Below the pieces are notes generated by a model. It saw only the letters and a list, made by a program, of their open reading frames with translations. It made no database searches and was not told where the DNA came from. This document shows positions 23,403-34,508 of a stretch of 64,000 nt of DNA, in pieces (positions within the stretch are counted from its first letter, which is position 1; each line of letters opens with the position of its first letter). The stretch is taken from the NCBI GenBank assembly GCA_036172665.1, contig CM069870.1, positions 29,672,001-29,736,000 on the forward strand, in the 5' to 3' direction. The stretch is from Prosopocoilus inquinatus. Its lineage: Eukaryota; Arthropoda; Insecta; Coleoptera; Lucanidae. A program made the position numbers and the translations under genes.

Positions 23403-24002
23403 TCTCTACCATAAAATACTTTTGCTCAGTTGTAAAACCATTATTTACAAAGTTGATAATACTTTAAATGTCGCTTTAAATATTTGCCAATCGATTGACA
23501 ATTAATATTAGTATGACGTTTATCCAAGACATACTTTTAAATTCCAACGCCAGCTCTAATTCGATTTTATTTTGATCGCTCTTTATAAATATCCGCAATG
23601 TACTTAAAAAAATACCTAAGCACTAAAGTAAAGTAAATCTGTCACAAAAACAAATTTCGAATATTAAAAGAATTTATTAGTTATAACCTTAAAGCATCCA
23701 GAAAATTTTAATTGTGATAAACAGGCCAGAGTATTTAACATTTATTAAAAAAACTCATTTGTGTAGAAACAAGTGACGTAGCTACAGGAGTTGCAAAGTT
23801 CGTCGGAGGAAAAATAGAAAAAATCGTTTTGTTTAATTTTTAATTCCAGTAGATTCTAAAAATCTGCACAAAGATAAATTATTCGTTCCACCTGTCAGCA
23901 CTGTGACTAATGAAGAGTTCGAACTTCATTTTTTTAATACCGTACTGACAGGAATGACACCGATCACTCACATCAAAGATAATATGTAAAAAAAGTCTGT
24001 AA
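23403..24002. other. No gene seen
   Basis: AT-rich flank of the transposase fragment. It may include its untranslated end, but no TIR was located. Confidence 0.4.
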
Positions 24003-24395
24003 GGCCCGTATCACACGGTGATAACATGCGTTCATCTGAATTTGTGGTTTAGTGACCGTTGGAACTGTTAAACTCATCTCGTGAATTAAATCATACGGCT
24101 TAGTTTTTAATTTGACATTTGCCGAAAATAATACACAAATTCATGATAAACAGTTACTTTTATTTACAAAACACCATTTGTTTTAATCCCATTGCGATAA
24201 TAACATTATTAGATATACATACACATTCGTTTTAAGTACGATTTTACAGAATACTTCTAGGTTAGAAACAAACACGTTTGACACACGTCAGTAAACAGAC
24301 TGCGTGTTGACATATACGCTACGACATACGTACACAGCCGTCAAAGCTCAGTAGACCACAAATTCAAATGAACACATATTACTTCTTCGATGTAA
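24003..24395. mobile_element. Probable MITE with imperfect TIRs
   Basis: The left region GTTCATCTGAATTTGTGGTT (24032) and right region ACCACAAATTCAAATGAAC (24356) are inverted matches. The left end begins TAAGGCCCGTATCACAC, like other small MITEs here. The right terminus is not clear because family A copy 2 starts immediately after it. Confidence 0.5.
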
Positions 24396-24706
24396 CAGTG
24401 ACGAATAGATAAAATAGCGACATCTTACGATCGCTTTTTTGACCTGACATTGCAGTAGGATAGACAAATAGAAGCGGGATTTGCTACATAATAAGCTACC
24501 CCATGCAAGGCGGCCATGCTTGCTGTCAAACTATAATGAAAGTTTTAAGAAATTTTGTTGCAAATTGTTTTTGTTTTTTTTATTATGCTTTGACAGCAAG
24601 CATGGCCGTCTACATATTATGTAGGAAATCCGCTTCAATTTGTTAATCTAGTGCAATGTCAGGTCAAACAGCAATCGTAGGATGTCGCTGTTTTATCTAT
24701 TCATGA
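24396..24706. mobile_element. MITE family A, copy 2 (most palindromic)
   Basis: The arms pair over about 140 bp: GAATAGATAAAATAGCGACA on the left, its near complement at 24675-24703 on the right, and the inner GGCGGCCATGCTTGCTGTCAA against TTGACAGCAAGCATGGCCG. The small loop carries TTTTGTTGCAAATTGTTTTTG. This is the fullest copy of the family and defines its structure. Confidence 0.85.
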
Positions 24707-27700
24707 AAATATTACTTTAAAAATATGGCCAATAGTGGTCAGTTCCACCACAGAATAGGAAGAAATTCAGCTCGCAGACATTTCAAATGCAAGTTGAATC
24801 ATCTATCATACATATTACAAGTGAATAACATTTTGAGCTCGATCTACTTTTGACAGATAAACGCATAAAAAAATTATTATTACAGCTGCGACAAGAGATT
24901 TTTTTTTCAAAACTACATAACTCGAGATACTAGACCCGATATGTTTGCGTAAGAAAACTTGTTGAACAGGAAAGTAATGAAAACAGGTTATGTTTATTTA
25001 TTAAAATGTGGAAAGCGTAAATAAAAACATGATTTTAAATTGAAATTTCTCATTTCTGTAAAGAATATCAGTTGGAGAAATATATTTTGTTGATTGTTCC
25101 GAATAAATACAAAACATAAAATAAGAATACATTCTTTTTCAGTGGAATTTTGATAATATCTTAGTTTTGAATCCACAGAAGAGAAATTCAAAAAACTACT
25201 TTTTCTGTGATAATTTTTATAAAATATTATACTTTGACACCATAGATTTATTGGTTTCAAATTATTTTGTCTAATGGTATCGATTATGTAAGAATAAAAT
25301 GAATGTTTTTGGAACTATTACAATGTTTCTGTTTTTTTGACAATTTCAAGTCTTCAAGTTTCCCGCCAAATTGAAATAATCAACCAGACGTGGTTAAATT
25401 GTTTTTTAATTAATCGATGCATGAATTATTCCCGATATTATTTTTTTCAAAAATTGCTAATAAAAATTTTCCCAAATTTTATAAGCTCTGTAAAAGGCAC
25501 CGTGTAATAATAAATGGCATAGAAGGTAAAAATTTTGTAACCTGATCGTAACTTCTAGTTACACAATCGACAAAAATTATTAATTCTAAAACTCGTATAT
25601 TATAGACAAAATTAGCACAATTAACATATATTTTCAAAAAAATTTAAAATATAGATTCGCTCTAAATTTTTGAAAACAAATTTCCAAGCAAAATATAAAA
25701 ATCCTGAAATTACGCGAGTAAAACGTGCATTGAGATGAAATATTCATTTAAAACATTCATGTAAGTTAATTGTTTGGGAAACTAGTTACAAACAATTTTT
25801 AAGAACATCGTCTTCGTCGGCAATTCAGTCAAATAAGTAGATATTGATTAAATTGAATTTACTTTTTCATATTCGAATATTCAAAATTTATAACACTGAA
25901 TCGATAATGCTACGTCAATTTTACTAAAAGTGAAACATATAATTTCGAACTGAATTTCCCACATTTCCAGGAAGCTATGAGCAATACCAACCTCACGAAA
26001 ACGAAAATTTTTAATTTGCGTGGGAGATACTTTGTTATATAAAGCACAAATAAATTTGGAATTACCATATTGACACAAACATTGGTTTATATTATTATCT
26101 ATATTTTTATAGAGTTTTAATAAAAGTTCAGGGAATTTTGATTTGTTTAAAAATAGTGGAAATTGGATGAATTTTGGACTGAATCATGTAAATTCTATTA
26201 AATTATTATATCAGATTAACTATAAAGTGGAGAGTAGATACACTCGACTATTAATCTGTCAGGATTAGTTAATAACTAGAAATATATACTTACTTTTTAA
26301 ATAATAATCGGTACGTGCGAACGTTTACACTTCACTAATTAGCAAATATCTGCACTTATTTTACGTATTTAATTCAAAAAATACATAAAAACAAAATATT
26401 TTCTTCAACCGTCACAGTAGGCTATGCTCGGCGCTTCCCACTACCTCCGTGAAAATCGATCAGCTGGGTACAGTCGGAAGCACAAACGCAGCAGGTCCTG
26501 AAAATCTGGAAATCGATATCTATACTTACTTCCAGCTACATACTCAACAACAAGTTACTGTTGGTTTGTCTGCATCGTCCGGAAGCTCTGTTTAAAAGTA
26601 ATTAGAAGTATTTTCACTTTACGTCAGGAAAAACAACGCATTTTTAAAATATAAAGTTATGTAATACAAGGTTTGTTGATTTGCTGAATGGCTGACAGTT
26701 GGCAGAAGATTAGTTATATCTTGAACCCATTTATAAAATACTTTTGAAAAGCTTTCATATACCTAGTATTTTAAAGATAATTTGTAAGATTTCACAAGAG
26801 AAAAGAACAAATCCTGTAGATTTTCTTAACGCGCAATATCCAACTTAAGGTTTATGAAACCATTAATCCCTTTATGGGACATTCTGTCCAACATTAACCA
26901 TTCACTCAGTTTGCTCATTTTACTTCGTTTTCAAAGATATTCAACCTGAAAGAGTTTGTGATATTAAAAGCTTCAACCATTACACAGGAAATGGCGTGAG
27001 ACCTTAATAAAATAAATGTTGTTGGCAAGTTAGATTTATCGGTATTTCGTCTTTTAATAATAATTCTAAAAGAATAATCAATAAAATTTAGAAATCTTTG
27101 TTGATTAATATAGGAGTATAAAATACACCCCATTTTCATCGAACCAATTTATACAGATCGTCGAAGCTTGAAAGTACAGAACCGTGACTCACCCTACATG
27201 AACAAATGATTGCTTGCATTTTTACAATTAGATGCTGTTATGTACAAAAAAAAGTAAATTTCGTTTTCTAAATATGGTTTATGAGTGTTTAATTTCTTCT
27301 TGCTACCATAATTGTATTTAATACCAAGAGATCGTGGGAAATTTTGCTACATTAAAATTTCTAATTATTTGATTTAGAAAATACAAGCTTTCCTTGTGAA
27401 ACATACCTTAAAATGTCGCGAATGAAAATATTCATTTGATATGATGTGATTTTTAGAAAAGCCTCTTTCAACATTGTCCTGGTCTTCTTCTCAGTTTCAG
27501 TTTCCGTATATTTTCGTATGATTTTTGAGATCGTCCGTTATTAGATATATTTGTCACCCTCATCATATATTTTTGACTTCTGCCATCTTCATTTATTTAA
27601 CAATATTGTGGTTTTAAGTTAAATGCGAGACGAACCCTTATTTATTTTAACCAATAAGTCAAAAAAACTTTTGCATGACAAACTGGTGATAACTGATAAG

Positions 27701-27971
27701 AGGAAAACAAGTTTTATCAAAGAATGATAGCCAAGGTTTGAAAAAATACAATATGGTTGTTACAAATGATTCATTGATCCAATATCCTTCGGAAAATAAA
27801 AAAAAATGAACATGTACCCTTTATTAATTGTAGTAATAAGTTTCTTTCCATTTGGGAGCGTAATGTCAGTGAGGCAGAAAACTCGGAAATTATCAGAGCA
27901 GCTTCGAATAGTTCGCAAATGGAACACGAAATTTTAGGTGCAAGGTGATTTAGAAGTCAGTTTGATCAATT
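24707..27971. other. Gene-poor 3.3 kb; possible exon-like patch near 26410-26640
   Basis: Mostly AT-rich, with no supportable gene. A GC-richer patch at about 26410-26640 ends, on the minus strand, in GGAAGTAAGTATAG, which resembles a splice donor. It could be an untranslated first exon of a host gene, but no coding frame supports this. Confidence 0.25.
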
Positions 27972-28033
27972 TAGGCCCTATCTTACCACCACCTGATAAA
28001 TTTATCTGCCGGTTAATATCCTTGGAAACCATC
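27972..28033 (+). repeat. Half copy of the 12493-12622 MITE family
   Basis: It shares CACCTGATAAATTTATCTGC and ATCCTTGGAAACCAT with the left arm of the 12493 copy. The other arm is absent within 200 bp. Confidence 0.6.
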
Positions 28034-28982
28034 TGCGGAAAATGGAGTTTCACGCCCCTAGTCAAAAGTTGGTCCTCGTGGGGAAAAGAGAAGGGACTCA
28101 CTGAGATTTGACACTTCGGTCGGCTTTTTTAAATGGAAAAGAGGTCCTTGTGTCCCAGAGCAGTTCTTATCGGAAAATTAGTTTTCAAAACTTTCCCCGC
28201 ATAACAAATATCAACAAATCTCGAAATATACGAACAAAAACTGGAAAAGGCGGAACATTTCAAGGTTCACTGTACCAATGAATTATTGATAATTGTTCTG
28301 TCCTTATATGTCCAAAAAAATTTTTGGAATTCATAAATTATTGTCAAGTTAATAAATAAATGCTTTAGTAATCTGAGAAAAACTTTTTGGCTTCCATCGT
28401 CCGTCAGTCAATGCATAACAAAATTGAAACAAATCGATAGTGAAACGTTGACAGCTCTTTCCAATTTTAATAATGTCCGTTTAAACTTTAAAAACTATTT
28501 TCTTATATCTTTTGGAATGATTTACTTATCTGTACAGTTGCCATACAAGTACGTTTTAAATTTTAATAATAATATAATAATAATAATTGGATTACATAAT
28601 AAATAAACGCAATTTAGAAATGAAAAACAAAAATATATTTTATTAAAATTTTTGATTTTAAATGAAACGAAATACAAAATTATTTTCTCAAACCGAATGT
28701 ATCTTGGATAATATAAATTATTTCTGGTTCAGTAATTTATCAGGCAAGGGCATCTGCATCGCATTTATTTTTAATAATTGTCTGTATTCAAAAAGAAAAT
28801 TTTCTCACTTCTTGTAAGGAGAACTGACTTGTAATTTGCATTTGTTATTTTTCATCTTGGTTTAGATAAAAAAAAAGCTTTTCTAATTTTTAAATTGCAC
28901 TCATTTTAAAAAATTTCTGTGGTCCTGCAAAATGTTTTATGTAAATGTGCAGAGACATTTTTCTAGATATTTTCATACTCTG
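28034..28982. other. No gene seen
   Basis: Contains (TAA)-rich simple sequence at about 28562-28590. No supportable gene. Confidence 0.45.
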
Positions 28983-29271
28983 TGCCGCGTTCTCTTTTTA
29001 AAGAAAGTGTTCAGCGGACGCTCAGCGGCTAAGTTGCTTAAGCTACAGATTCCTAGGAAGTCGCTAAAAACTAAAAAAACCGAGCGACGTCTAGGAAACC
29101 ATCCCTATTTAATTTTTCGTTTTTGGTTAGAGCGAACGTCGACCAGCTCTCCTAGGAACCCATAGCTTTATTCAGCAATCGTTTGTGATTGGCTATTATC
29201 TTAATGTGAGCCAATCACAAACGATTGCTGAACAAGCAACTCAGCCGCTGAGTGTGCCTGAACGCGCCCAA
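28983..29271. mobile_element. GC-rich MITE with internal 24-bp perfect hairpin
   Basis: Outer arms include GCTCAGCGGCTAAGTTGCTT (29020-29039) and the complementary AAGCAACTCAGCCGCTGAG (29234-29252), with CGCGTTC at both ends. Nested inside, 29171-29194 and 29209-29232 form a perfect 24-bp stem with a 14-base loop. The 77-codon open frame at 28932-29165 runs across this element and is not a gene. Confidence 0.7.
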
Positions 29272-30361
29272 TGTTATCCTGTCTCCATTCTAGCTTTAAA
29301 AGAATGCATTCCGAATAAAATAGCATAAATTAATAAAGATTTATCAGATCGAGTGTTCCAAAATTTTATCAAATGCTTACTTATAAAGTAATATTTAGAA
29401 AGTAAATTTGCGTAATATATTCATTCACAAAAGTTTGTTTTTTCCCTTTTTCTTTTTCCGTTATAGTCTGTTTGTAGAAGAAGATATAATAAACATAAAA
29501 TAGTGATGTTCGTTTTGCGCCACTTTGTGTAAGTTAAATTCAATTGTTCCAAACTTTACAAATTTTATTCTTAGAAGGTTGCTTTTCACTTTTCATTTCA
29601 TACACGTACTGTGCTTCCAACAGTTTTAGAACACTCTCCGTGAATACAAAATACAATATATGAATAATGCTGATTTAGTTTCCACTTTCTTTGCTTTAAG
29701 TAAAAATTTGTAGTAACAGTAAATGTTAATATTGCTGGTTAATAACTGTTAATCGTTTTCGTGGTCTCCGTGGTCCTCTTCATAAAATTAAAAAAAAAAA
29801 AAACAATTTCGAGATAAAAATAAATATTTCTTTTGAAAAAAGTACTCTCAGTTTTTGATTGTCTTCATATGGAGTGGTATACTTTAGTCACTTTATAGTT
29901 TAATGTATTATTCCTAAGAATTTTTATAAATCTATTTATAAAGTATAATATCAAACCTTACAAATAAAATTGCTTCAAAATAATTGTGGTCTTATTTTTG
30001 AAAATAAGATCGCAGCATACAGATTTCCCAAAAATGTTTCTCAAAAATGATTTATTTTGGGAAAAGAAAAATACATCTATTGATATTTTCTTATTTTTAC
30101 GTGTGAAACTCAAGAAAAGGTTTTCTAAACAATTTTGAACATTTTTCTTTTTTAAAGGGTAAAAATTAATGTTTTAAGCAGCTCGATATAAAGACTTCGT
30201 CGTCCTAAAAAGTGGATTCTAGTTTTACGAAGAATGCAATAATTTCTACAAAATTTGGTCCTTAATATTTTGTCTCTTAAATTATTTGCTTTACAAAAAA
30301 TATTGATTTCAATTAATAATTTATCAACAGAAACTTGAAGGTTTTCATGGCCGTCGTCGAT
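29272..30361. other. No gene seen
   Basis: AT-rich. An A-run lies at about 29790-29804. Nothing else is supportable. Confidence 0.45.
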
Positions 30362-30411
30362 GGTTGAATTCCTGGCTTCCGGTTGGAACCGCGTCTATCG
30401 GATTTCTTCTA

Positions 30412-30456
30412 CTACCGACGTACCGTTCTCCATTGCAGAAGAACTTCCTCAGGGCT
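30412..30456 (-). ncRNA. Degenerate hammerhead-like motif, left arm
   Basis: On the minus strand the CUGAGGA half of the core is intact (30446-30452). It is followed by a GUUCU/AGAAC stem, but the GAAAC half has become GGUAC. The motif is broken in the opposite half from the copy at 31328-31366. Confidence 0.5.
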
Positions 30457-30889
30457 GCTGCTGCTGCTGGTGGTGATGCTGCTGTTTCTGGTGGTATTGC
30501 TGCTCCTTCTTGTAAGTTGTTGAGACTGAGTTGGAATGTCCGTTGTCGTGGTATTTATAGTGGTCGGTGGGGGTAGCGGGGTGGAACGGTAGGCGGGGAT
30601 TGATCTGTTGGTGCGTGGCGGATCGTTAATGAGATGTTCGCATTTATTGTGAAGCCATTATCACGGTTCAGGTTATTGAAATGAAATGTGAAAATGAGTT
30701 TTGTGTTGGAAAATTGGATTTGGTGGTCCATAAGACTTTTGTTACGCGTATTAGTTCAGTTTGGAGTGATGAGGGTTCTGATAGAGCGAAAGCCCGACTA
30801 ACTAACGCACAATCCTACCATCATTCTTCCCAAAAGCAATCGGACATTAACTCCTTAGTTAGTCTTGCCTTCGCCCAAATTACTTATCT

Positions 30890-31150
30890 GTGATAAAACT
30901 TTCAAACTACCTGCCCTCCACAAAAGACTACATTCCCTTACAATCCGAAGAAGTGTATCGAATTTCGTGTTCCTGTGGACGTGTATACATCAGTGAAACG
31001 AAACGATTGGTCAGCACTCGCGTTTCTGAACATGAAAGCTGTACCAGACTAATACAAACGACTGGTTCCGCCCTAATTGAACACAAACTAGAACGCTCAT
31101 CTCATTTCTTTAACCATAAAATCCCTGAATCAAACACCCCAATAAGCTAA
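30890..31150 (+). pseudogene. PLE GIY-YIG endonuclease fragment
   Basis: The frame encodes SNYLPSTKD...VYRISCSCGRVYISETKRLVSTRVSEHE. This is the GIY-YIG endonuclease end of a Penelope-like ORF (VYRI/VYI framework, catalytic Arg in STRVSEH, acidic residue in ALIEHKLE). The Gly of the YIG motif is replaced by Ser (YIS), suggesting decay. A frameshift near 31145 moves the conserved C-terminal KLNRDNGF...TWKP into another frame. No reverse transcriptase precedes it. In intact elements this nuclease nicks target DNA for retrotransposition. Identity as PLE is firm, and the copy is dead. Confidence 0.8.
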
Positions 31151-31327
31151 ACCGTGATAATGGCTTCTACCTTCACAATACATGGAAACCGATGCTCGCC
31201 CACTGTTTCACCACGCTGCCCCCATCAACCACTATAAATACCACGACAATGGTCATATCAACTCAGTCTCAACGACTTACAAGAAGCAGCAACAAGACCA
31301 ACAACAGCACCACCACCAGCAGCAGCA

Positions 31328-31366
31328 GCCCCGAGGTTCTTCTGCAATTGAGAACGAAACGTCGAA
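31328..31366 (+). ncRNA. Degenerate hammerhead-like motif, right arm
   Basis: The GAAACGUC half is intact (31356-31363) after a stem with GUUCU and AGAAC. The expected CUGAGGA reads CCGAGGU. Compare 30412-30456, which keeps the other half. Confidence 0.5.
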
Positions 31367-31412
31367 GAAATTCAAAAGACGCGGTTCCAACCGGAAGCCA
31401 GGAATTCAACTA

Positions 31413-33602
31413 TGAACATCAACTAATTAATTTCGCATCTAAATTGCAAAGCATCCAATAGGAACCTTTTTGTGACTGTTAATAAGAACAGGAACACTCC
31501 AGAGTGTCTTCTGCGTGTATAACTTAATTTATTATCAGAAAAAGTAATTTATTAGTAACCTTTTATGCGTTTGCATTTGAAAGCTGCGCTGCATTACCCG
31601 TTTAGGAATGCTTTCCACAGAAAGTTAACATACTGGGTCAGCAACTCAGCTCCTGTTGTTATCTGAACGCGGCCATTTATATCACACTCACGGTAATGAC
31701 AATTTACGTATGAGGATGGCGATGGCATAAAAAATCCCAGTTAGATATAAAAAATTCTGTTTTTGCAGGAACAAGGTGTTATTTAGGTGAAACAAATTTT
31801 GCCAATTAAGAACATCCAAATATTTATTGCTTTATTTTCACAATTGATTGTAAACTAAATAATAATAAGTATTTAGGTAAATTATTTATTTATAATTGAA
31901 TTTAATAAACATATTTATTTTAATGCATTTTCGCTTTTTTCTGTAACTGAACGTGTCAGTCGACACGACACGACGAGTTAATATAAAATGTCAATAAAAT
32001 TATTTGTGTCAAAAAGCGTTTCTTTTAATTCATTTAATTGAATTATTTTAGTTTCGTTAATTTTTAAATTCACTCTGACTTCATCTATTAAGTAAAATAA
32101 ATTAAAGGCACGGTCATGCCGCATTGTATTTTCAAAATGTGTTTTCATGAACCTTTGCCTTTAAGCCTCAAGAATTAAAATGAGGAATTTCAAATAAATT
32201 TGTCTTTATCAAATGTGGACACGTGGACGGTAGCAACAAGTGTCCGCATTTAGTTCTCCTATCAATGATGGAACACTAATGAGAAATATATAGTTTCTAA
32301 AATATTTTAATAAAGAAAATGTAGAAATCATGGTAAAAGAGGTATATAGGTTCAGAGTTGCTGCTGATACATAAATATAACATGTAAATAAACTCTTTTG
32401 AACATAATAATTGCGCATGAATGACGATAATTTTAAATGGTTTTATGACTTTCATAAAATGTATGCAGTTCTTCATTTCTTGCCATAAACGGAGATTCAT
32501 ATGAATTCTATTACATGCGTTTAATCTGCATTTTATAATGATAGAAATAAGTATGTACTTCCCTATTAGGTTTATGATAACGAAATATGGAAGTAACATA
32601 AAACTAGAAGAATTTTATATCAATTATGGAAGAATTGTGTTTTGAATTAAATTCCTCATGCAAATTGTCCTTCGATTGCTGAAATGAATTACGTAATCGT
32701 CATAAAATTCTTTCCTTTTACCATTGAAAGCAAGTGATTTTTACCAGACTGTATCTGTGGTGGCGCATGACGTCAGCGAGCGTCGATAATAGGTGTCTAG
32801 TGACTACATGGCATCGTACTGCCATCTGGAGAGTAATGCAAGTCGGCAAAGTAGTGGCCAGAATTTCAGTTTAGTGGCTAACAAACAGAGTGAATCTGAA
32901 TCCTCGTTTTGTGTAAATGAGAATCTATTTGAACAACAAAAGCTTTCGTTTAAATTTTATTTCAATAATAATTTACATTCACTGTATATACAATTTAAAC
33001 TAATAAATTTATAATAAACTATAAATAAATCTACAAACTATATTTAGATTGGTAATTTGTGTACACATTATAGTACAATAAACATGAAATAAATCAAATC
33101 GAACAGAAAAGGAAAAATCAAAATGTTTCAAAACTAAGAAGTAGGTAATAATTTTACCAATACTTTTATTAAAATGTGCCTGAACACTTTCGTCTTATTT
33201 TTATTTTTTCTTGCTGGTCGATAATTGCAGAATAAGTGAAATACAGGGATGATATGTCATACGGAAAATTGAGGAATTACTTTTTAATCATCCTGTAAAT
33301 AATTAAGTGTAAAATTGGACATGATCGAAAATCTGGTACTGCTGCCTACACAGAGAGAAATGACAAAGTAAGATTTTTAAATAATTTACGAGAAAAGTAT
33401 ATAGTATGTTTGCAGTCTGTGATGTCATTCTCCTATGCTTGCCACTAATTCTTCAGGTCTGGAAAAGTCATTAATAACAAAATCATGAACAGAATACTTA
33501 CAAGAGTTGGGCAAGAAAAATTTGTCAATTTGATTTTTGTTTAAAAGAAAAGGTTGCCATTTACATTACAAGGCATTACAATTAAAATTCCCCACATACA
33601 GG
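31413..33602. other. Gene-poor 2.2 kb with a CRE-like palindrome
   Basis: No gene is supportable. The minus-strand frames at 32209-32599 lack any domain. A short GC-richer patch at 32755-32870 holds the perfect palindrome TGACGTCA (32768-32775), the binding site for CREB/ATF-type factors. No transcript or ORF can be tied to it. Confidence 0.35.
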
Positions 33603-34201
33603 TGTCCCACTTTCATACCTCTCTAGTTATTAATTTTACAAAAAAATGTTTGAAATGAAAGTTTTTCAGGATCATGTGGAGCATATTTTAAAATCAGCCT
33701 GACGTGTAGAGAGTGTTCCGTTGAGCCTGGGCGTTAGGTCACTTCGTTATTTTGTATGAAACACCCTACATATTTTTACATTTTCGGGTTCTGGACTGAA
33801 TTTTAATGTGACTGTGTACCATACATAGGGTCTAATCTAAACCCTTTTTGTGTTATTCAACTTTTTAAAAAATATCGCTCTTGCAGTATCTCATACAAAT
33901 GCAAATATCTTCCGAACAAATGACGTTAGGGGCTTTTTGCAAAAGTTTCGTCTTGAAACGTTTTTTCAGTTACACTGTAAAGAAAAAAATCTCGCAAAAT
34001 AAGTTCTTAAAAAGAATTAATAAACTTGAGAATATTCAAACTACGATAACTGTTTTTTTTTTTAATGGAATGCCATATAACTTTTATCATTATTAGATGC
34101 GCTATTTAATTCTCTTTTCAATGATATAGGAAATATTGGGACCTTTATGTTAGTTGCTATGGTTACAGAGCAAACAAATTGTTTATTTATTTTTCCCTAA
34201 G

Positions 34202-34212
34202 TTTATTAAGTA
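34202..34212. repeat. 11-bp target site duplication, left
   Basis: TTTATTAAGTA, identical to 37844-37854. The two copies bracket the entire two-copy PLE palindrome. Confidence 0.8.
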
Positions 34213-34297
34213 TAATTGAAGTTTGTTCTTGTCCGATGAAAATAGTAAGTACAAAGTTTTTTTAATCTCAAACCGGACAGAAAAATGAAGGGAAACA

Positions 34298-34339
34298 CAC
34301 TCAACGTTTCGCTATAGATTTATAGCTTCGTCAGGAGTG
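34298..34339 (-). ncRNA. PLE hammerhead-like ribozyme, left copy
   Basis: Same motif as 37754-37795, on the minus strand: CACUC-CUGACGA, stem II GCUAUA/UAUAGC with AAUC loop, GAAAC-GUU, GAGUG. All key bases match the right copy. Confidence 0.75.
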
Positions 34340-34508
34340 AAAAAAAGTAAATAAACAAGTTGTCAAGAGAAACAAGTCGTCAAGAGAAACGAAAAGGTAA
34401 CATGATTTTTAAACTAAACTACGAGTTGTTCGGAATAAAAGTAACGAGAACTAATTAAAGCTACTTTTTTTTTTTTTTTTTTAATATATAATTAATTAAT
34501 TGACAGAT

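Larger units (their letters stand above)
30362..31412 (+). mobile_element. Second-family PLE remnant with inverted terminal arms
   Basis: The left arm 30362-30673 (minus) and right arm 31146-31412 (plus) are reverse complements. They contain AACCGTGATAATGGCTTC, a CAG/CAC-rich tract and ACGCGGTTCCAACCGGAAGC. Between them lies the GIY-YIG end of a PLE open frame. Both arms carry the coding end and terminal repeat of the element. This matches the inverted, partial terminal-repeat organisation known for Penelope-like elements. The reverse transcriptase is absent. A third terminal copy of this family is at 62200-62365. Confidence 0.8.
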
